From the NCBI RefSeq assembly GCF_900108335.1, contig NZ_FNVT01000016.1, forward strand, positions 1 to 64,000: a DNA stretch of 64,000 bases, given 5' to 3'. Shown here one piece after another: positions 8,029 to 16,511 of this stretch (the first letter of the stretch is position 1; each line of letters opens with the position of its first letter). A model generated the notes under the pieces. It ran no database searches. It was not told the DNA's origin and saw only the letters and a program-made list of their open reading frames with translations. A program made the position numbers and the translations under genes. The DNA comes from Nonomuraea solani. GTDB lineage: Bacteria > Actinomycetota > Actinomycetes > Streptosporangiales > Streptosporangiaceae.

Positions 8029-8029
8029 C

Positions 8030-8058
8030 AGACTACGTGCTGGCCGCCGAGTTTCCAA
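8030..8058 (-). promoter_or_regulatory. Putative rplJ promoter
   Basis: Reverse strand TTGGAA (8053-8058) and TAGTCT (8030-8035) with a 17-base spacer. It sits right before the recognisable L10 leader blocks, which supports it. Confidence 0.65.
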
Positions 8059-8065
8059 ATCGTTC

Positions 8066-8890
8066 TCAGTTGGTCGTGCCCTTCGGCAGCTCCCCGACCT
8101 GGTCGGCCGGCGGGGCCTGGATGTTCACGGCCTCGTTGTATCCCTTGAAGAACAGGGTGGCGTCGAGCGTGGCGCCCTCCTTGGAGCCGTTCAGGGCGAG
8201 CTTGCGCGGCAGCCCGTCGGCGGCCACCCAGATGTCGAACTTGACGTCCTTCAGCTCGGCCAGGCCGGCCTTGGCCTGCTCCTGCTTGTCGGCGGGCAGT
8301 TGCTGCACGGCGACGTCCACGGGGAACGTACCGCTGTAGTGGGTGCTGTCCTCGCCGTTGACGCTCTCGGTACCGACCGACTTCACGTCCTGCGAGGCGG
8401 TGACCAGCTTGGTCATGTTGCCCAGATCGAACTGCTGGATCTGACTGAGGTACTGGTTCACCTCGGCCGACCCACCACCCATCTCGCTCAGCGAGACCTT
8501 GATCCACGACTTGGTGGCACCCAGGAGATCCTTGAGCGCCTCGACCTTCACGTAGACCGTGTCGCCCTGCAGTACGGCACGCATGCCGCCCGGCAGGCTC
8601 TGGCCCCCCATGTCGAGACTGTCCAGGGTGAGGTCGACGGAGAGCTGAGGCTTGCTCTGGTAGAGCATGCGCCCCTGCACCTTGCCGTTGCCCTCCTGGG
8701 GATGCGTCACGTTCACCACGGCGTCGACCGTGTAACTGGTGACCTCGGCGGTCTTCTGCGCGGCCTGCGCGAGGACCTCTGAGGCGGCCAGGTTGACTTG
8801 GATGGGCTGGGCGTTCGATCCGCAACCGGCGACCGCGGCCACGACGAGCGCGGCACCGGCCGCAGTCATACTTATCGTGCGCTTCAGCAT
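8066..8890 (-). CDS. LppX/LprAFG-like lipoprotein
   Basis: A 274-residue exported lipoprotein. The signal peptide MLKRTISMTAAGAALVVAAV is followed by a lipobox with the acylated cysteine near residue 23 (VAGCGS). The mature part resembles the LolA-fold LppX/LprG group, which carry lipids: a helix rich in VLAQAAQKTAEVTSYTVDAV, then long beta strands (GRMLYQSKPQLSVDLTLD, VYVKVEALKDLLG, VKFDIWVAADGLPRKLAL). It is located upstream of the rplJ promoter and transcribed the same way, but with no evidence of shared function. The substrate is unknown. Confidence 0.82.
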   Translation of the reverse strand: MLKRTISMTAAGAALVVAAVAGCGSNAQPIQVNLAASEVLAQAAQKTAEVTSYTVDAVVNVTHPQEGNGKVQGRMLYQSKPQLSVDLTLDSLDMGGQSLPGGMRAVLQGDTVYVKVEALKDLLGATKSWIKVSLSEMGGGSAEVNQYLSQIQQFDLGNMTKLVTASQDVKSVGTESVNGEDSTHYSGTFPVDVAVQQLPADKQEQAKAGLAELKDVKFDIWVAADGLPRKLALNGSKEGATLDATLFFKGYNEAVNIQAPPADQVGELPKGTTN

Positions 8891-9339
8891 GTCTTGACCC
8901 TACTTTTAAGTTCGCTTGCCGTGGCGCCTTCCCCGCACAAATAAGGGAAAACCCAGGGTTATCCCCCACACGCCCTGCACGCTTCCCACACATATCCCCG
9001 TTGATCAGCAACGACACGCACGACATCCCACCCCTCAAAAAGGCGCAAATTCGAGGGCAACGAACCACCGCCAGAGGCACCCCAAAGCCGCCGCCCCAGA
9101 GGCAGGCACGCCGAGCCAAGGGCTGCGAGCCGGCCGCAGAGCGTGCGGAGACGCCGGAAGCGGGACGATGCCGCCCAGCATGAGCAGAGCGGGCGCGCAG
9201 GCCAGCGTCGTCTCACTCGTCGCCCAGGCGGGGAGCCTCGCTCGCCTGGCACCGGCTGTCGTCGTCGCGGTCGCTGTGGGCGCCGGTGAAGGCCAGCGCC
9301 GACAACAAGCGGCAGCGCAGACCGTCCGCCATGCCCGGC

Positions 9340-9530
9340 GGCACCAGCTCCAGATCGTCTTCTCCAGCACCCTGGAGCGAGGGGACGGGGACAACGCGCC
9401 ACTGGCCACCGTCGTCAAGCGACTGCGCCGGCAGGAGGGAGGAGACATCGTCGTCCTGGCCGGCAGCAGCGTCATCCGTCAGCTCCTCGACGCCGGCGAG
9501 GTGGACCGGCTGGCCGGCGGCTCTGGAACC
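9340..9530 (+). pseudogene. Remnant of a dihydrofolate reductase/RibD C-terminal family gene
   Basis: In one forward frame the translation reads QIVFSSTLERGDGDN, then VVKRLRRQEGGDIVVLAG, then SSVIRQLLDAGEVDRL. This is the C-terminal part of the RibD_C/DHFR-like family (usual pattern: VVFSRTLE, then GGDI-V-GS, then L-A-G-VDEL). There is no start codon, nucleotide-binding N-terminus or family C-terminus; a preceding SAMPGG that could belong to the same protein lies in a different frame, which suggests a frameshift. A decayed gene rather than a functional short one. Confidence 0.65.
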
Positions 9531-9761
9531 AGGGCCCGGCCAGGAAGTGGGCCGTAGGGGGTCGGAGGTTGATGGCCCGATGCCGGGGAGCCGATGTCCG
9601 GTGTCAGGACGGGCGCCCAGGGCTGGAGGTCGTGGGTCGTGGGCAGGGAGGAGGGGGCCGGCTTGGCGCGCGTTGCGGTGGCCGGCCATGTGCGGGTCAG
9701 AGGGCGTATTCCTGGAGGCCCTCAGCCACGTGCGGCGGGTGGCGGTCGCCACGGCCCGCCG

Positions 9762-9802
9762 TAAAAGAAAGAAAAGACCCCCACCCGGAAACCGGGCGGG
9801 GG
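9762..9802 (-). terminator. Terminator after rplA
   Basis: Hairpin CCCCCACCCGG (9778-9788) with CCGGGCGGGGG (9792-9802), an AAA loop and one mismatch, followed on the reverse strand by the T-rich tail TCTTTTCTTTCTTTT (9762-9776). Strong Rho-independent terminator. Confidence 0.82.
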
Positions 9803-9804
9803 CC

Positions 9805-9834
9805 TTCGAAAAAGAGAACTTCGAAAAAGAGAAC
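9805..9834. repeat. 15-bp tandem duplication next to the rplA stop
   Basis: TTCGAAAAAGAGAAC occurs twice back to back (9805-9819, 9820-9834); the second copy reaches the first base of the rplA stop codon. It spaces the stop from the terminator. Probably a recent slippage product. Confidence 0.8.
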
Positions 9835-10553
9835 TAGCCCTCGAGGTCGGTGGTGAGGCCGCGAGTGACGTTGGGGTCGACGGGGACGCCGGGGCCCATG
9901 GTGGTGGAGAAGGTGACCTTCTTCAGGTAACGGCCCTTGGCCGCCGAAGGCTTGAGACGCAGCACCTCGTCCAGCGCCGCCGCGTAGTTCTCGATGAGCT
10001 GGCGCTCGTCGAACGACGTCTTGCCGATGATGAAGTGCAGGTTGGCCTGCCGGTCGGTGCGGAACTCGATCTTGCCGCCCTTGATCTCCGTCACGGCCTT
10101 GGCGACGTCGGGCGTCACGGTGCCGGTCTTCGGGTTGGGCATGAGGCCACGCGGGCCGAGCACGCGGCCCAGGCGACCGACCTTGCCCATCAGGTCGGGC
10201 GTCGCCACCACGGCGTCGAACTCGTTGAGCCGGTTGCCCTTGGCGATCTCGTCGATCAGCTCGTCGGCGCCGACGATGTCGGCGCCCGCCTCGCGGGCCG
10301 CCTCGGCACGGTCACCGGTCGCGAAGACCAGGACCCGGGCGGTCTTGCCGGTGCCGTGCGGGAGGTTGACCGTGCCGCGCACGATCTGGTCGGCCTTGCG
10401 AGGGTCGACGCCCAGCCGGAGCGCGACCTCGACGGTGGCGTCGAACTTGGTGGTCGACGTCTCCTTGGCCAGCTTCACGGCGTCTACGGGCCCGTAGAGC
10501 TTGTCGCGGTCGATCTTGGCGGCCGCGTCTTTGTGCGCCTTGCTGCGCTGCAT
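9834..10553 (-). CDS. rplA: 50S ribosomal protein L1
   Basis: Forms the mobile L1 stalk near the ribosomal E site. 239 residues of normal length, beginning MQRSKAHKDAAAKIDRDKLYG, with the family blocks NLPHGTGKTARVLVFATGD, GRLGRVLGPRGLMPNPKTGTVT and GGKIEFRTDRQANLHFIIGK. The ATG at 10553 has TAGGAG eight bases upstream. Second gene of the rplK-rplA unit (65-base gap). L1 is known to repress this operon in many bacteria; no specific leader site was identified here. Confidence 0.98.
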   Translation of the reverse strand: MQRSKAHKDAAAKIDRDKLYGPVDAVKLAKETSTTKFDATVEVALRLGVDPRKADQIVRGTVNLPHGTGKTARVLVFATGDRAEAAREAGADIVGADELIDEIAKGNRLNEFDAVVATPDLMGKVGRLGRVLGPRGLMPNPKTGTVTPDVAKAVTEIKGGKIEFRTDRQANLHFIIGKTSFDERQLIENYAAALDEVLRLKPSAAKGRYLKKVTFSTTMGPGVPVDPNVTRGLTTDLEG

Positions 10554-10618
10554 TTCATACTCCTAGTGGTGTCCGGGCCGGGTTCATGCGGCCCTCCCAC
10601 GAACTACTGGGAAAGGTC

Positions 10619-11050
10619 TTACTCGGCGATCGTGATGCCCATCGACCGGGCGGTGCCGGCGATGATCTTCTCGGCCGCCTCGATGTCATTGGCGTTGAGG
10701 TCGGGCATCTTCGTCTCGGCGATGCTGCGCAGCTGCTCGCGGCTGAGCCTGCCCACCTTGTCGCGCTGCGGGACCGCACTGCCCTTGTCGATGCCCAGGG
10801 CCTTCTTGATCAGCTCGGGCGCCGGGGGCGTCTTCGTGACGAAGGTGAAGCTGCGGTCTTCGAAGATGGTGATCTCAACGGGGATGATGTTGCCCCGCTG
10901 CGACTCCGTGGCAGCGTTGTACTGCTTGACGAAGTCCATGATGTTGACGCCGTGGGGACCGAGGGCGGTACCCACCGGCGGCGCCGGGGTGGCCTGGCCA
11001 GCGGGGAGCTGGACCTTCACCAGTGCGGCGATTTTCTTCTTCGGAGGCAT
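10619..11050 (-). CDS. rplK: 50S ribosomal protein L11
   Basis: Binds the GTPase-associated centre of 23S rRNA and is the thiopeptide target and RelA-sensing element. 143 residues: MPPKKKIAALVKVQLPAGQA, then PPVGTALGPHGVNIMDFVKQYN and the C-terminal LNANDIEAAEKIIAGTARSMGI. The N-terminal methylated region and proline-rich linker look normal. Start ATG 11050 with AGAAGGA upstream. First gene of rplK-rplA; about 208 bases separate it from nusG, probably carrying its own promoter. Confidence 0.98.
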   Translation of the reverse strand: MPPKKKIAALVKVQLPAGQATPAPPVGTALGPHGVNIMDFVKQYNAATESQRGNIIPVEITIFEDRSFTFVTKTPPAPELIKKALGIDKGSAVPQRDKVGRLSREQLRSIAETKMPDLNANDIEAAEKIIAGTARSMGITIAE

Positions 11051-11258
11051 TAGTCCTTCTCCGGGTCCTGATTGCGATGCATCCAGCCCGTCGGATTGCG
11101 GGTCCGGACATGTCGGAGGCCGCCCCGCCAGCAAGGAACCCGCTCAGCGGACTGCCACCCACCGATGGGCCGGTTGAACCGGGCGGCGGTCCGTGTTGCG
11201 GATTTCTCGCTGGTCGCGTTTAGGCGGCCGGCCGAACGTCTAAGTGTATGTGATCGTC

Positions 11259-12035
11259 TTAGATCTTCGAGACCTGGTTGAACGAGAGCTCCACCGGAGT
11301 CTCACGGCCGAAGATGGAGACGAGCACCTTGAGCTTCTGCGACTCGGGGCTGATTTCGCTGACCGAGGCCGGAAGCGTGGCGAACGGGCCGTCCATGACC
11401 GTGACGGACTCGCCGATCTCGAACTCGACCGTCGGACCGGAGGCCGCCTTGGCGGAGGTCTTCTTGGTCTCCTCGGTCGGCTCCGGCGCCAGCAGCTTGG
11501 CGACCTCGTCGAGGCTGAGCGGGCTCGGCTTGTTGGACAGGCCCACGAAGCCGGTCACGCCGGGCGTGTTGCGCACGGCGGCCCAGGATTCGTCGGTCAG
11601 CTCCATGCGCACCAGCACGTAGCCGGGCAGCACCCGCTCCTTGACCGGCACCTTCTTGCCGCTCTTGAACTCCTGGACGGTGTGCGTCGGCACCTCGACC
11701 TGGTAGATGTAGTCCTCCATGTTGAGCGAGACGTTCCTGCTCTCGATGTTGGACTTCACCCGGTTCTCGTAGCCGGCGTAGGAGTGGATGACGTACCACT
11801 CGCCGGGCAGGCCGCGCAGGGAGCTCTTGAACTCCTCGACAGGATCGACGTCGGGAAGCTCCGCCTCGTCCTCGACCTCGGAAGGCTCGACGTCGTCGGC
11901 CTCTTCGGCCTCCTCGTCGCTCTCCTCGACCTCGGCCTCTTCGAGAGCCGCCTCGGCGGACTCCTCAGTGGCCTCTTCCAGCTCGTCGCCCCACTCGTCG
12001 CGGGACTCGTCCGCCGGAATTGAAGACTCGGACAC
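11259..12035 (-). CDS. nusG: Transcription antitermination/pausing factor NusG
   Basis: Binds RNA polymerase and couples transcription with translation and Rho. 258 residues: an acidic N-terminal extension of about 80 residues (glutamate/aspartate runs such as EEATEESAEAALEEAEVEES), the NGN domain (WYVIHSYAGYENRVKSNIE, LPGYVLVRMELTDESW), and a C-terminal KOW domain (GESVTVMDGPFATLPASVSE). The acidic extension is usual in actinobacteria. I choose GTG 12035 (first residues MSESSIPADES) because AGAGGAAGAG lies upstream. It is preceded by secE with an 80-base gap. Confidence 0.97.
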   Translation of the reverse strand: MSESSIPADESRDEWGDELEEATEESAEAALEEAEVEESDEEAEEADDVEPSEVEDEAELPDVDPVEEFKSSLRGLPGEWYVIHSYAGYENRVKSNIESRNVSLNMEDYIYQVEVPTHTVQEFKSGKKVPVKERVLPGYVLVRMELTDESWAAVRNTPGVTGFVGLSNKPSPLSLDEVAKLLAPEPTEETKKTSAKAASGPTVEFEIGESVTVMDGPFATLPASVSEISPESQKLKVLVSIFGRETPVELSFNQVSKI

Positions 12036-12115
12036 GGTGTCTCTTCCTCTTTCGTCTCTGTCGTTTGCCTGGGATCGAATGGACACTCCGTCAGGCGACA
12101 CCGGCGGCGTCTAGG

Positions 12116-12388
12116 TCAGCTACCGCCGAAGACCTTGAGGACCGCCCACCCCAGGGCGGCGTCAAGCCCGTACACGATCGCAACCATGATCAGAACGAAT
12201 ATCAGAACGACCGTGGTGTAGGTGATGAGATCCTTGCGTGTCGGCCAGATGACCTTACGAAGCTCGTTGACGACCTGCCGATAGAAGAGGGCAGGAGAAG
12301 TGCGTGTCTTCTTCTCGCCACTAGGCTTGTCTGCGGTCTCGCCGCGCGTGTCGATCGCCACAGTCCTCACCTGATCCGTCGTATCCAA
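12116..12388 (-). CDS. secE: Preprotein translocase subunit SecE
   Basis: Single-helix clamp of the SecYEG channel. 90 residues: a basic cytoplasmic N-terminus, the conserved amphipathic stretch FYRQVVNELRKVIWPTRKDLI, then one membrane helix (TTVVLIFVLIMVAIVYGLDAAL). Actinobacterial SecE has this single-helix form. Upstream of nusG in the usual order and just downstream of tRNA-Trp. Confidence 0.97.
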   Translation of the reverse strand: MDTTDQVRTVAIDTRGETADKPSGEKKTRTSPALFYRQVVNELRKVIWPTRKDLITYTTVVLIFVLIMVAIVYGLDAALGWAVLKVFGGS

Positions 12389-12438
12389 CGCAGTTTCGCG
12401 GCGCGCTTATACGCCTATTATTGCGCGGACCGCACTCG

Positions 12439-12511
12439 CAGGGCACGAGGGACTCGAACCCCCAACCGCCGGTTTTGGAGACCGGTGCGCTACCAATTGC
12501 GCCAGTGCCCT
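12439..12511 (-). tRNA. trnW: tRNA-Trp (anticodon CCA)
   Basis: The reverse-strand sequence folds as a cloverleaf: acceptor AGGGCAC pairs with GTGCCCT (seven pairs, G discriminator), the D arm contains AATTGGTAG, the anticodon loop CTCCAAA gives CCA, and the T arm reads GGGGGTTCGAGTCCC. The 3' CCA is not encoded. tRNA-Trp next to secE-nusG is a conserved actinobacterial arrangement. Confidence 0.96.
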
Positions 12512-12668
12512 ATGTCGTTGACCAGACTACCCTGATCGACCCACTGCCTGGACCGAACCGCTCGCCGACATGCGGCGGAAGGACCAGGCGAAAGCATACG
12601 GGTACTTGCCCGGTACGTCGAACCAAAACCTGATCGCCCAGGTCACACGCACGTGGGACCATGGAGGC

Positions 12669-13877
12669 ATGTCCACCCGATCCCGCATCTCCGCGAGAAT
12701 TTCCGCGATTTCCGAGTCCGCCACCCTCGCTGTGGACGCCAAGGCGAAGGCGATGAAGGCGGCCGACCGTGCCGTCATCGGCTTCGGCGCGGGCGAGCCC
12801 GACTTCCCGACGCCCGGCTACATCGTCGAGGCGGCGATCGAGGCGGCCCGCGACCCCCGCTTCCACAAGTACACGCCCGCCGGCGGCCTCCCCGAGCTCA
12901 AGCAGGCCATCGCGGCCAAGACGCGGCGCGACTCCGGCTACCAGGCCGAGGCGTCGCAGGTGCTGGTCACCAACGGCGGCAAGCAGGCCGTCTACCAGGC
13001 GTTCGCGACGTTGCTCGACCCGGGCGACGAGGTGCTGGTCGTCGCCCCCTACTGGACGACCTACCCCGAGGCGATCAAGCTGGCCGGGGGCGTTCAGGTC
13101 GACGTCGTGACCGACGAGTCCACCGGCTATCTCGCCGGCGTGGAGCAGCTTGAGGCCGCGCGCACCGACCGTACGAAGGTGCTGCTGTTCGTCTCGCCGT
13201 CCAACCCGACCGGTGCCGTCCACTCCCGTGAGGAGACCGTGGCGATCGGCCGCTGGGCCGCCGAGCACGGCCTGTGGGTCGTCACCGACGAGATCTACGA
13301 GCACCTGGTCTACGGCGGCGCCGAGTTCACCAGCATCGCCACGGCCGTCCCCGAGCTGGGCGACCGCGTCGTGATCCTCAACGGCGTGGCCAAGACCTAC
13401 TCCATGACCGGCTGGCGCGTGGGCTGGCTGATCGGCCCGTCCGACGTGGTCAAGGCCGCCACCAACCTGCAGTCGCACGCCACCTCCAACGTCTCGAACG
13501 TGGCCCAGATGGCGGCGCTCGCGGCCGTGTCCGGCGACCTGTCGGCGGTGGCGGAGATGCGTACGGCGTTCGACCGGCGGCGGCAGACGATGGTACGGAT
13601 GCTCAACGAGATCCCGGGCGTGTTCTGCCCGGAGCCGAAGGGGGCGTTCTACGCGTATCCGTCGGTCAAGGAGCTGATCGGCAAGGAGCTGCGCGGCCGC
13701 CGGCCCCGGTCGTCGGCGGAGCTGGCGGAGCTGATCCTGGAGGAGGCCGAGGTCGCGGTGGTGCCGGGTGAGGCTTTCGGCACGCCGGGCTACTTCCGCC
13801 TGTCCTACGCGCTGGGTGACGACGACCTGGTGGAAGGCGTCAGCCGGCTCAACAAGCTCCTCTCCGACGCGCGCTGA
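12669..13877 (+). CDS. aspC: Aspartate/aromatic aminotransferase, class I
   Basis: A PLP enzyme moving the amino group between aspartate (and probably other amino acids) and 2-oxoglutarate. 402 residues: IGFGAGEPDFPTPGYIVEAA near the N-terminus, the cofactor region TNGGKQAVYQAF, SPSNPTGAV, DEIYEHLVY, the PLP-binding lysine in NGVAKTYSMTGWRVGW, and the final FRLSYALGDDDL. The start is ATG 12669 by alignment with relatives, although the GGAGG site is only one base away, closer than usual; the transcript may be translated by another mode. Plus-strand gene divergent from tRNA-Trp/secE. Confidence 0.92.
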   Translation: MSTRSRISARISAISESATLAVDAKAKAMKAADRAVIGFGAGEPDFPTPGYIVEAAIEAARDPRFHKYTPAGGLPELKQAIAAKTRRDSGYQAEASQVLVTNGGKQAVYQAFATLLDPGDEVLVVAPYWTTYPEAIKLAGGVQVDVVTDESTGYLAGVEQLEAARTDRTKVLLFVSPSNPTGAVHSREETVAIGRWAAEHGLWVVTDEIYEHLVYGGAEFTSIATAVPELGDRVVILNGVAKTYSMTGWRVGWLIGPSDVVKAATNLQSHATSNVSNVAQMAALAAVSGDLSAVAEMRTAFDRRRQTMVRMLNEIPGVFCPEPKGAFYAYPSVKELIGKELRGRRPRSSAELAELILEEAEVAVVPGEAFGTPGYFRLSYALGDDDLVEGVSRLNKLLSDAR

Positions 13878-13880
13878 AAA

Positions 13881-14378
13881 CTACGACGCGCTGATGTCGG
13901 CGGCCATCGGCTTGATCTCGGCGCTGAGGCCGGGCGTCGCGGCGACGTAGACGGCGGTGCCCGGCCGTTCCAGCCACATGAAGTTGCGCAGGCCCGTACG
14001 CGTGGTCCAGTGCAGCGCAGGTTTGCCCCGGTAGACCGTCAGCGCCGACCTGGCCACCAGCGTGGCGAACTGCTCGGCCGTCCGCGCCCCGCACACCACG
14101 CCCGCGTACACGCGCTCGTCGTTGTGGCTCCAGATCACGCCCTTGACCTTGAGCGGCTTGGCGAGCGAGTCGAGCCGGTTGAACGAGCCCGCCCGGTCGA
14201 GGCCGGGCAGTGTGGCGGGCACCCGCACCTGGGTGTCGTCGCAGGACAGCGCGATGGCCTTGCGGGTGAACTCCGGTTTGGACGGCGGCGGGGTGGCCTT
14301 GGGCGCGGGCTCCTCACCGGCTCCGGCGCCGCACGCCGACAGCGCGAACATGAGGAGCGCTGCCACCAGCCGCCGCAT
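13881..14378 (-). CDS. Putative lipoprotein, paralogue of the downstream-numbered membrane protein
   Basis: A 165-residue lipoprotein: the signal MRRLVAALLMFALSAC has a lipobox cysteine near residue 16, followed by a proline-rich linker. The C-terminal half (VYRGKPALHWTTR, then FMWLERPGTAVYVAA, then a final helix) matches the C-terminal half of the protein at 14423-15034 (VRGKPAVAG, IVWLERPGTGAWIRV), so the two are paralogues. Function is unknown; a surface-exposed sensor or structural role is inferred. It converges with aspC, ending four bases from it. Confidence 0.75.
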   Translation of the reverse strand: MRRLVAALLMFALSACGAGAGEEPAPKATPPPSKPEFTRKAIALSCDDTQVRVPATLPGLDRAGSFNRLDSLAKPLKVKGVIWSHNDERVYAGVVCGARTAEQFATLVARSALTVYRGKPALHWTTRTGLRNFMWLERPGTAVYVAATPGLSAEIKPMAADISAS

Positions 14379-14422
14379 CGAGGCTCCTGTGCACTTGAGT
14401 GGTCATCCAGGGAAAAGGCCTC

Positions 14423-15034
14423 CTAGTCTCCTACAGGAGCCTTGACGGAGGCGGCAATAGCGAGCAGTTCCCTGCCGAGCGAATCGCCCACCCGAATCCA
14501 CGCGCCCGTGCCCGGCCGCTCCAGCCAGACGATCACCCGGCCGCCGCCGGGGTGCCGGCCGGCCACGGCGGGTTTGCCGCGGACGGTGGTGGGGCGGGGG
14601 CTCAGCACGGTGATCCGCTTGCGGTAGCCGTCCCAGTCGGCGGCCACGCTACCGTGCTCGACCCGGACTTCGACGAATCCGCCCGCCGAGCCGAACCTGG
14701 CCCAGCCGCCCTCGGCGCCGTCGCGCAGGGCGCCCCCGCCGGTGCGTACGAGCCCCCTGGGCAGGTAGGTGAGCCAGAAGTCGCCGGAGATCACCGCGAT
14801 GACACTCTCAGGAGGGCGGGGAACGGCCGCCGCGGCGGCCACCGGCCTGACAGGAGCGGCGGGCCGCGTGATGGCGGGGGCCGGGGCCGGGGCGGGGGTC
14901 CGCATGGCGGCGTGCGGAGGGCGGCCGAAGCCCGAGGAGAAGATCAGGTAGATGATCAGGCCGGCGGCCCCGAGCGCCAGTGCCGCGAGCACCGCACGCA
15001 GTCCGTGCCCGATTTCCTGTCCCTCGGGGATCAT
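14423..15034 (-). CDS. Membrane-anchored extracytoplasmic protein of unknown function
   Basis: 203 residues: a short N-terminus, one membrane helix (RAVLAALALGAAGLIIYLIF), an alanine/proline-rich linker (about residues 45-85), then an extracytoplasmic domain ending in IVWLERPGTGAWIRVGDSL. Its final domain is shared with the lipoprotein at 13881-14378 and more distantly resembles the DUF4367-like ends of the two larger membrane proteins nearby. The start is ATG 15034 with GGGGGA upstream. It follows the PASTA protein gene by about 40 bases, so it may belong to the sigma factor operon. Confidence 0.7.
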   Translation of the reverse strand: MIPEGQEIGHGLRAVLAALALGAAGLIIYLIFSSGFGRPPHAAMRTPAPAPAPAITRPAAPVRPVAAAAAVPRPPESVIAVISGDFWLTYLPRGLVRTGGGALRDGAEGGWARFGSAGGFVEVRVEHGSVAADWDGYRKRITVLSPRPTTVRGKPAVAGRHPGGGRVIVWLERPGTGAWIRVGDSLGRELLAIAASVKAPVGD

Positions 15035-15075
15035 GCATCGTTGATCCCCCGATCCGCCCCGGCCGTACCGTACGG

Positions 15076-15951
15076 CTATTCGGTGGCGCTGACGCCTTCG
15101 GCGATCCTCTTCAGCTCGGCCTTTCCGTCGACCTCGTCGGCGAGGTCGGGGCTGAGGCACACCTCGACGAACAGGTCGTCGCGGAGCTGCCAGGAGATCG
15201 TGAGCGTGCCCCCCTCGGTGCCGTCGGGAACGATCTCGCCGCCGTCGGTGACGGTCGCCAGACGCGCCTGCCTGCCGCCGACGTCCACGGCCTCGGACCC
15301 CTGCTCGGGGACCCCGAGGGTGGATTCCGGGTTCTTGCCGTGGATCACGAACACCTGGATCCCGTAGGGCCCGAACTCGGAGCCCGGCTTGTCGAAGGTC
15401 GTGCTGTAGCTGTTCTTGCCGAACTTGTCCTTGCTCGACCACTTGCCCCAGACGAGCCCCTCGGGCACGTAGCCGAGGCGGATGCCGCCGAACTCGCGCC
15501 CGTCTCCCAGGTCGCCGAGGTCCTGAGGTTTCGGCGAGACGGGAAACAGGTCGAGCTCGACGGGGCCGCCGGCGGCTACCCGCTCACCGGCGGCCGGCCG
15601 CTGCGCCTGCACCACCTGGTCCTGTGCGTCGCTGGCCACCTCGGTCACGAGACCGGCCTCGCTCAGGATGCGTACCGCGTCGGTGGCGCGCTTGGCGGTC
15701 ACGTCGGGCACGATCACCTCGTCGCGCATGACGACGCCGGTGGCGGCCGGGGGTCTCGTGGGGTCGGAGGAGTTCCACGCCACCGGTACGGCCACCGCCA
15801 CGGCGGCCGTGAGGAGCGCGGCGCCGCCCGTACGGAAGCGGAGCACGTGGGCCCGGTGCCGGCGGCGTACGGCCCGCCCCAGGTCCGGCGCGGCCTGCAC
15901 CCCGGCGACGTGCGCCTTCATGGCGTCGGCGAGGTCGTCCTCGATCGTCAT
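15076..15951 (-). CDS. PASTA-domain membrane protein in a sigma factor operon
   Basis: 291 residues: cytoplasmic N-terminus (about 45 residues), one membrane helix (GGAALLTAAVAVAVPVAW), a PASTA domain at about residues 78-138 (VIVPDVTAKRATDAVRILSEAGL, then VVQAQRPAAGERVAAGGPVEL), and a C-terminal domain with a DUF4367-like ending (GRQARL, TISWQLRDDLFVEV, ELKRIAEGV). PASTA domains bind peptidoglycan fragments or beta-lactams. The ATG overlaps the sigma gene's stop as ATGA, so the two are coupled; an anti-sigma or envelope-sensing role is inferred. No zinc-binding anti-sigma motif is seen. Confidence 0.78.
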   Translation of the reverse strand: MTIEDDLADAMKAHVAGVQAAPDLGRAVRRRHRAHVLRFRTGGAALLTAAVAVAVPVAWNSSDPTRPPAATGVVMRDEVIVPDVTAKRATDAVRILSEAGLVTEVASDAQDQVVQAQRPAAGERVAAGGPVELDLFPVSPKPQDLGDLGDGREFGGIRLGYVPEGLVWGKWSSKDKFGKNSYSTTFDKPGSEFGPYGIQVFVIHGKNPESTLGVPEQGSEAVDVGGRQARLATVTDGGEIVPDGTEGGTLTISWQLRDDLFVEVCLSPDLADEVDGKAELKRIAEGVSATE

Positions 15952-16448
15952 GTGGTCACTTCCTTTGCGACATTGAGGTTGGCGCGGATCCTGGCGAGCC
16001 CCCGTGCCGCCTGGCTCTTCACGGTCCCGACCGAGCAGCCGAGCAGGGCGGCGGTGGACGATTCGGACTGGTCCTCCCAGTAGCGCAGGACGAGCACGGC
16101 CCGCATCTTGGGCGGCAGCCGGCGCAGCTCTCCCATGAGCGTGTCGCGCAGGTCGAGGTCGGGAGAGCCGGCCTCGGTCTCCGGCGGCCGGGCGAACATG
16201 ATCTCCCGCACGACCTTGTGCCGCCGCGCCTTGCTGATCGCCGCGTTGACGACGACCTTCTTCGCGTACGCCTCGGGGTTGTCGTGCCTGATGCGCGCCC
16301 AGTTCCGGTAGACCTTCTCCAGCGCGTGCTGGACCAGGTCCTCGGCGTCGTGCCTGGCCGCTCCGCAGACCAGGATCGCGGTGCGCAGCAGTGAGGTGCT
16401 CCGCGCGGCGATGAACTCGTCGAACGCCGCTTCGTCGTCATCTGTCAT
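15948..16448 (-). CDS. RNA polymerase sigma factor, SigE/SigM-like ECF family
   Basis: A 166-residue ECF sigma factor. Region 2 is visible in FDEFIAARSTSLLRTAILVCG and HDAEDLVQHALEKVYRNW, and region 4 in LPPKMRAVLVLRYWEDQSESSTAALLGCSVGTVKSQAARGLARIR. The form belongs to the 'SigE family' of short actinobacterial ECF sigmas (FxxFxxxR start, WxDxSxxxTAxxLGCSxGTVKSQ). The ATG start at 16448 is 63 bases from the divergent adenosine deaminase start. Its downstream partner is the PASTA membrane protein. Confidence 0.9.
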   Translation of the reverse strand: MTDDDEAAFDEFIAARSTSLLRTAILVCGAARHDAEDLVQHALEKVYRNWARIRHDNPEAYAKKVVVNAAISKARRHKVVREIMFARPPETEAGSPDLDLRDTLMGELRRLPPKMRAVLVLRYWEDQSESSTAALLGCSVGTVKSQAARGLARIRANLNVAKEVTT

Positions 16449-16511
16449 GAGCGAGGGTCCCCTTTCGCCCTCCTCAACGCGCGAACCCGGCGCAAGGTTG
16501 AGTGGCAAGAT

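Larger units (their letters stand above)
8891..9833. other. Gene-poor stretch between rplA and the lipoprotein gene
   Basis: About 940 bases without an intact gene. It contains a remnant of a DHFR/RibD-type gene on the plus strand (9340-9530) and the rplA terminator at its end. The long open frames in 8916-9752 lack ribosome sites and recognisable domains outside the remnant. Confidence 0.6.

Noticed and set aside
8916..9557. 213-codon plus-strand frame around the DHFR fragment
   Set aside because: Only the last third resembles a protein family; the rest lacks a start signal, so it is annotated as a pseudogene remnant.
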